Of a stretch of 64,000 bases of DNA, positions 61,101 to 64,000 are shown one piece after another. Each line of letters opens with the position of its first letter. Within the stretch, counting starts at the first letter, position 1. The position numbers and the translations under genes were made by a program. The notes under the pieces are model-generated. The model saw nothing but the letters and a program-made list of their open reading frames with translations, searched no databases and was not told the DNA's origin. The stretch spans positions 124,001 through 188,000 of the forward strand of contig NZ_NFMB01000008.1 in assembly GCF_002161215.1 (NCBI RefSeq), read 5' to 3'. Source of the DNA: Flavonifractor sp. An10 (lineage in GTDB: Bacteria; Bacillota; Clostridia; Oscillospirales; Oscillospiraceae).

Positions 61101-61376
61101 CGCTTCCCCGACTGAGAGGCTCAGGCTGGACTTGTTCAGGCTGACGCTGGTGACAGGCACGGGCTTGGGCTCGGGCGTGGGGAGGGAAGGCTCGGCAGGA
61201 GGGGTGGAGTTCCGATTCGGAGGGGTGGGAGACTCGGTGGGCTGTGCCGTGAGGGTGACCGGCCCGCTTGTATCGGTGAGGACTCCCGGTTCCGCTGCCA
61301 GGGCGGCGGGAACCAGCCCCACCACCAAGAGCAGAGCCAGACAGGCCGACAGGAGCCGTTTTGCAGCATGCTTCAT
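58104..61376 (-). CDS. SLH-domain surface protein with Ig-like and five novel-type repeats
   Basis: A 1090-residue secreted protein: signal peptide (1-28), Thr/Pro linker (40-75), two bacterial Ig-like (BIG2) domains (about 76-155 and 160-243), a related domain (245-330), five ~105-residue repeats (about 333-437, 441-556, 560-671, 674-788, 791-903) and three SLH motifs (about 909-960, 968-1028, 1033-1090) that anchor it to wall polysaccharide. Repeats share DF..(A/V)CR..G..LDYVTF, a YY.S turn, LTFVP..., and (I/V)PFTGR.T.GKTFSGT. No enzymatic motif; a structural or adhesive S-layer-like role is likely. Confidence 0.87.
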   Translation of the reverse strand: MKHAAKRLLSACLALLLVVGLVPAALAAEPGVLTDTSGPVTLTAQPTESPTPPNRNSTPPAEPSLPTPEPKPVPVTSVSLNKSSLSLSVGEAETLRATVQPDDAAEKGIRWDSDRPDVASVSSTGMVTARAAGTAIITATTSDGGKTASCTVTVNQPLQAGVTVSPKSQTLAPGQTITLSAVTVPQGQEVTWSTSDSSVAEVDPSTGRVTAKAPVRQSAAVITATFNYNGTNYRDTCTVTVTPAAVPTLPQSAAVRVGQSVNLTVSGLPAGATVSWSGGNAALRLSGSSGATVTATGGQLSGKSNLVTVTADVSYSGQRTRLTCQVTVNPGSVQDIAYKSTQAGSEQALRQQDFQSVCRAVYGYDLKSVTFRKVSGGELLYNGKAVSLSNSTFSAADLNRVSIQASSGSTGAVTVSYDAVDTGSNTYSGTVKLALSAAGSVIKYAAPTGGAALFNRNDFQSACRNAVGGTLDFVTFSRPASSKGTLYCNFNSRTGEGTALRDKDACYYSPSRRQIDLDTVAFVPDRKFEGKVSIPFTGRNTSGKTFSGTVELTVGTAGKGDVTYKVPVNGSVALDDRDFNDLCRDAAGGTLDYIRFNDLPSSAKGTLYHQYNKSGQREADRNARYYRSAAPYLDELTFVPARDYEGTVSLSFTGRSTSGKDFTGTLAFKVGSGVSASLTLEGAAGQPVRLDAEKLERFCRDETGDRLDYLTFDWGGDRRTGQLYYLYDRAGEQAAGSARYYRSGSPSLSDLTFVPGSATENRVTIPFTGRNTGGKTFSGALVIQFTALREPDVIRYTSDGTAVNLRSGDFAAACAARGGRTLRSVRFSTPNLNGGRLYFDYTGPARYRGTVDANLDYAASGVYPLDKVAFQPKAEFSGTVVVPYVGTDSTGATYQGVVQITVTPPASAPRFSDMGNYGWAAPGVEFLARYGITTGTGTGATFSPADQLTRCDYLLMLVRTFGFTAAGSDNFADVPAGSYYASALATAKALGIAQAEAGNTFRPTAPVTREDAMVFLYRAMQKAGRGISSAQDSFLTRFPDGAAVSAAARPAVAAMAQAGVIKGDQVGRLNPQGTLTRAEMAVILHRGLTL

Positions 61377-61483
61377 AGGAACATCTCCTTTTCTGGATAT
61401 TCGCGCCGTTCGGCGCGGGGCTGTTCAGGGCTCCATGATACCCCGGCGGAGGGAAACAAATCCAGCTTAAAAGTTACAAAACA

Positions 61484-61501
61484 TCTTACGTTATTCTTAC
61501 G
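61484..61501 (-). promoter_or_regulatory. Two phased CGTAAGA direct repeats upstream of the surface-protein gene
   Basis: On the minus strand CGTAAGA occurs twice, 11 bases apart (plus-strand TCTTACG at 61484 and 61495), the same motif and phase as the CGTAAGG repeats at the ABC immunity promoter. Confidence 0.65.
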
Positions 61502-61603
61502 CGGCCGATGTAAAATGTAAGGAATGTTACGGGAAATGGAAAAAGAGCATAAAACTCCAAGGGGGTGTGCGCCGGCGGCGGACGGGAAGCGGCCGGCGGG
61601 GAC

Positions 61604-61632
61604 TGGCAAAATGGGGCGGGCTGTGCTATGAT
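61604..61632 (+). promoter_or_regulatory. Promoter of the second two-component system
   Basis: TGGCAA (61604-61609), 17 bases, TATGAT (61627-61632), 40 bases before the regulator start. Confidence 0.7.
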
Positions 61633-61672
61633 GGGGGCAAATAAAGCCCATAGGGGGAAAAGGAGGCACGGT

Positions 61673-62368
61673 ATGCGTATTCTGGTGGTGGAGGACGAGG
61701 CGGATCTGAACCTGCTGCTGTGCAAGGTGCTGACCCGCGCCGGGTACACGGTGGACGGCTGCATGGACGGGGAGGAGGCGGAGCTCCACCTGATGGGGGC
61801 GGAGTACGACGGCATCCTGCTGGACGTGATGCTGCCCAAGAAGGACGGGTATACCCTGGTGCAGGAGCTGCGGGCCAAGGGGGCGGACACCCCGGTGCTC
61901 TTCCTCACCGCCCGCGACAGCGTGGCCGACCGGGTGCGCGGCCTGGATCTGGGGGGCGACGACTACCTGGTGAAGCCCTTCGACTTTGACGAGCTGCTGG
62001 CCCGCATCCGGGCCATGACCCGCAAGCACGCGGGCCAGCGCACCAACCGCTTCACCGCGGGCGACCTGGTGCTGGATGTGGAGGCGCGGCGGGTGACCCG
62101 GGGCGGGGAGGAGATCCCCCTGCTGCCCAAGGAGTTCTCCATCCTGGAGTACCTGATGCGCAACAAGGAGAAGGTGGTCTCCCGGGAGCAGATTGAAGAC
62201 CGCATCTGGAACTACGAGTTCACAGGCAGCTCCAACAACGTGGACGGGTATATGAGCCGCCTGCGCAAGAAGATCGACGAGGGCCGGCCCCACAGACTCA
62301 TCCACACCCTGCGGGGGGTGGGCTGGGTGCTGCGGGAGCCGCCCGAGGACGGGGAGGGCACACCGTGA
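61673..62368 (+). CDS. OmpR-family response regulator, second system
   Basis: A 231-residue regulator: receiver with Asp51 (ILLDVMLPKKDG), Lys in DYLVKPFDFDELLARIRA, and winged-helix domain (LLPKEFSILEYLMRNKEKVVSRE, NVDGYMSRLRKKID, LRGVGWVLR). ATG at 61673 has AAAAGGAGG upstream. Overlaps the kinase by 4 bases. It resembles CusR/CzcR- or PhoP-type regulators; likely target is the PepSY-like lipoprotein downstream and possibly the surface protein. Confidence 0.93.
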   Translation: MRILVVEDEADLNLLLCKVLTRAGYTVDGCMDGEEAELHLMGAEYDGILLDVMLPKKDGYTLVQELRAKGADTPVLFLTARDSVADRVRGLDLGGDDYLVKPFDFDELLARIRAMTRKHAGQRTNRFTAGDLVLDVEARRVTRGGEEIPLLPKEFSILEYLMRNKEKVVSREQIEDRIWNYEFTGSSNNVDGYMSRLRKKIDEGRPHRLIHTLRGVGWVLREPPEDGEGTP

Positions 62369-63714
62369 AGCGGATGAGCGTCAAGGTTAAGATCACCGTC
62401 TGGTATGTGCTCCTCATGGCACTGATGGCCGGGCTGCTGCTGGCCTTCCTGCTGGGCATCAGCGGCTCGGTGTCCTCCCAGACTGCCGTGAACCAGCTGG
62501 ACGCCGCGGTGCGGGCCAACCTGACCCAGGTGGAGGTGGCCGACGACGGCTCCCTCCGGCTGGGGGAGGGCTTCCAGTTCTATGTCAACGGGGTGTACAC
62601 CCTGGTATACAGCCAGGGGGAGTCCCTGCTGGCCGGGCAGGTGCCCGTGTCCTTCACCGCCCAGGAGCCCTTTCAGAACGGCCTGACCCGGGCGGTGGAC
62701 ACCGCCGCCGGCCGCTATTACGTGCTGGACTTCTGGGTGCCCTCCGGCTGGGACGGGGGCGTGTGGGTGCGGGGCCTGCTGGAGGCCCCGGACAATCCCC
62801 AGGCCATCACCAACCTGCTGCTCATGGCGGTGGTGACCATGCCCCTGTTCATCCTGCTGGCCGCCCTGGGGGGTTACCTCATCGCCCGGCGGGCCTTCCG
62901 GCCCCTGGAGCAGCTCACCGCCACCGCCGACGCCATCAACGAGGCCGCCGATCTGTCCCAGCGGGTGGAGGTGCCGCCGGGCAGCAACGAGTTTTCCCGG
63001 CTGGCGGGCACCTTCAACGGCATGTTTGCCAGGCTGGAGCGGGCCTTTGAGGCGGAGGCCCAGTTCACTGCCGACGCCTCCCACGAGCTGCGCACACCCG
63101 TGTCTGTGATCAAGAGCGCCTGCGAGTACGCCGAGAAGTACGGCGACACCCCCGAGGAGCAGCGGGAGACCATCGCCATGATCCACCGGCAGGCCGACCG
63201 CATGTCCGCCCTCATCGGCCAGCTGCTGAGCATCACCCGGCTGGACCAGGGCACCGAGCAGGCCAAGCTGACCCGGCTGAACCTGTCGGAGCTGGTGGAG
63301 CAGGTGTGCGCCGAGCAGCCCTGCCCCCGGGAGCGGCTGCTGACAGAGGCGGAGCCCGGCATATTCGTCCAGGGGGACGCCGCCCTGCTCACCCGCCTGC
63401 TCCAGAACCTGATCGACAACGGCTTCAAGTACGGCAGGCCGGAGGGCCATGTGTGGGTGGAGCTGCGCCGGGGGGAGGACGAGGTGCGCCTGCGGGTGCG
63501 GGACGACGGCATCGGGATCGAAAAGGAGGCTCAGGAGAAGGTGTGGCAGCGCTTCTTCCAGGCCGAGTCCTCCCGCACCGGGGCCTCCGGCGCGGGGCTG
63601 GGCCTGTCCATGGTGCAGAAGATCGCCCAGCTCCACAGCGGGCACATGACCCTGGAGAGTGTCCCCGGCCTGGGCAGCGCCTTCACCCTCCACCTGCCCC
63701 CGGAAAAAAAGTAG
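62365..63714 (+). CDS. Sensor histidine kinase, second system
   Basis: A 449-residue kinase with two membrane helices (about 11-33 and 151-173), an extracellular domain, HAMP (about 174-228), HisKA with phospho-His240 (DASHELRTPVSVIKSA), and ATPase motifs LLQNLIDNGFKYG, VRDDGIGIEKEAQEKVW and GAGLGLSMVQKI. GTG start overlaps the regulator stop (GTGA); an ATG three codons on is an alternative. Confidence 0.92.
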   Translation: MKRMSVKVKITVWYVLLMALMAGLLLAFLLGISGSVSSQTAVNQLDAAVRANLTQVEVADDGSLRLGEGFQFYVNGVYTLVYSQGESLLAGQVPVSFTAQEPFQNGLTRAVDTAAGRYYVLDFWVPSGWDGGVWVRGLLEAPDNPQAITNLLLMAVVTMPLFILLAALGGYLIARRAFRPLEQLTATADAINEAADLSQRVEVPPGSNEFSRLAGTFNGMFARLERAFEAEAQFTADASHELRTPVSVIKSACEYAEKYGDTPEEQRETIAMIHRQADRMSALIGQLLSITRLDQGTEQAKLTRLNLSELVEQVCAEQPCPRERLLTEAEPGIFVQGDAALLTRLLQNLIDNGFKYGRPEGHVWVELRRGEDEVRLRVRDDGIGIEKEAQEKVWQRFFQAESSRTGASGAGLGLSMVQKIAQLHSGHMTLESVPGLGSAFTLHLPPEKK

Positions 63715-63727
63715 AAATTGTTTTTCC

Positions 63728-63749
63728 ATTTCATGTTCATTTCATGTTT
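63728..63749 (+). promoter_or_regulatory. 11-bp tandem repeat upstream of the PepSY-like lipoprotein (regulator site)
   Basis: ATTTCATGTTC (63728-63738) is followed immediately by ATTTCATGTTT (63739-63749), one helical turn apart as in OmpR-family sites, and 16 bases before a weak -10 (TAGGAT near 63767). Confidence 0.6.
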
Positions 63750-63793
63750 CTCTGCTAGGATATCACCAGCAAGAGAAAAGGAGGCTTACAGAT

Positions 63794-64000
63794 ATGAAGC
63801 GCAAAGCAATTCCCGCCCTGTGCGCGGCCGGCCTGCTGGCTCTGGCCCTCACCGGCTGCGGCGGCGGCACCGCCGGCGGCCAGGCGGAGTATATCGGCAT
63901 CGACGCGGCCAAGGCCGTTGCCCTGGAGGCCGCCGGCGTGGCGGAGGATGACGCCGTCTTCTCCACCGCCGGCCTGGACAAACGCAACGGCATGGACTAC
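63794..64000 (+). CDS. PepSY-like lipoprotein, 3' partial
   Basis: The first 69 residues are visible. Lipoprotein signal AIPALCAAGLLALALTGC (lipobox LTGC), then EYIGIDAAKAVALEAAGVAEDDAVF, the start of a PepSY-type domain. AAAAGGAGG precedes the ATG. It follows the two-component genes and is probably their target, since PepSY lipoproteins commonly sit with PhoP-like systems. The end lies outside the window. Confidence 0.8.
   Translation, partial: MKRKAIPALCAAGLLALALTGCGGGTAGGQAEYIGIDAAKAVALEAAGVAEDDAVFSTAGLDKRNGMDY

Larger units (their letters stand above)
61377..61672. other. Divergent regulatory region between the surface protein and the second two-component system
   Basis: No gene seen. 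It contains paired TCTTACG sites, a TGTAAAATGTAAGG stretch and a plus-strand promoter TGGCAA-N17-TATGAT (61604-61632). On the minus strand TATCAT near 61440 could be the -10 of the surface-protein gene. Confidence 0.55.

Noticed and set aside
58122-61115. A 997-codon plus-strand open frame antisense to the SLH protein
   Set aside because: Gly/Val/Ala-rich low-complexity translation caused by high GC at third positions of the true gene.

Overview
The window is about 64 kb of GC-rich Bacillota-type DNA. The gene content fits a butyrate-forming, spore-lineage clostridium of the Oscillospiraceae type (Flavonifractor/Lawsonibacter/Intestinimonas-like). The pointers are a canonical S10-spc-alpha ribosomal operon with zinc-type S14, sigma-A promoters that often match TTGACA-N17-TATAAT closely, a crt-hbd-bcd-etfBA operon, a SpoVB-like flippase, SLH-domain surface protein, NhaC antiporters and many GTG/TTG starts. 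The assignment is an inference from content; no rRNA lies in the window.

Layout. 1-1340: end of a cupin-type sugar isomerase and a nitrilase-family amidase. 1572-6601 (minus): a complete branched-chain amino acid ABC importer, livK-H-M-G-F, driven by a consensus promoter. 6675-8184 (minus): SDR reductase plus esterase. 8269-9319: an intact IS481-type insertion sequence with an exceptionally long (26 bp) target duplication, placed in the divergent promoter region of the esterase operon and tRNA-Val(GAC). 9573-11324: ABC exporter. 11428-27936: the S10-spc-alpha operon from rpsJ to rplQ including secY, adk, map, a KOW protein and infA, with a long structured leader and several structured internal gaps. 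28017-30623: CNNM/CorC-type ion transporter behind a structured leader, and an M20 amidohydrolase. 30669-33463: small lipoprotein, SpoVB-like flippase, DUF554 protein. 33868-39108: butyryl-CoA operon. 39118-44896: DMT transporter, HD hydrolase, an Xre/membrane-protein module, lipoprotein, PepV dipeptidase, YheO-like regulator and NiaR-like regulator. 44948-48690: two tandem nhaC paralogues, each behind the same short conserved leader hairpin. 49018-52389 (minus): DHHW/AlgX-like protein, MBOAT acyltransferase and DUF4358 lipoprotein. 52470-57003: two-component system divergent from a lantibiotic-immunity-like ABC transporter. 57062-57695: second Xre/membrane module with twin palindromic operators. 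58104-61376: 1090-residue SLH surface protein. 61673-64000: second two-component system and the start of a PepSY-like lipoprotein.

Functional links. The crt-hbd-bcd-etfBA genes convert 3-hydroxybutyryl/acetoacetyl-CoA to butyryl-CoA with an electron-transferring flavoprotein, but thiolase is not here. The two NhaC proteins, the LIV importer, the amidohydrolase and the dipeptidase fit an amino-acid-fermenting, sodium-cycling anaerobe. The two response regulators each sit next to 11-bp-periodic direct repeats, and one such motif (CGTAAGR) is shared by the ABC immunity operon and the surface-protein gene.

Most unusual signals. (1) Two copies (48756-48946 and, inverted, 57821-58025) of a multi-hairpin element whose loops and linkers are conserved while its stems covary. 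(2) Two neighbouring genes (DUF554 and crt) whose last codons plus stop are repeated, diverged, just downstream across a hairpin-rich segment. (3) A conserved GGGTTGGGGAG-loop hairpin upstream of both nhaC genes, a sodium-riboswitch candidate. (4) The IS with a 26 bp target duplication that preserves both divergent promoters. (5) The twin Xre/membrane modules with their own palindromic operators.
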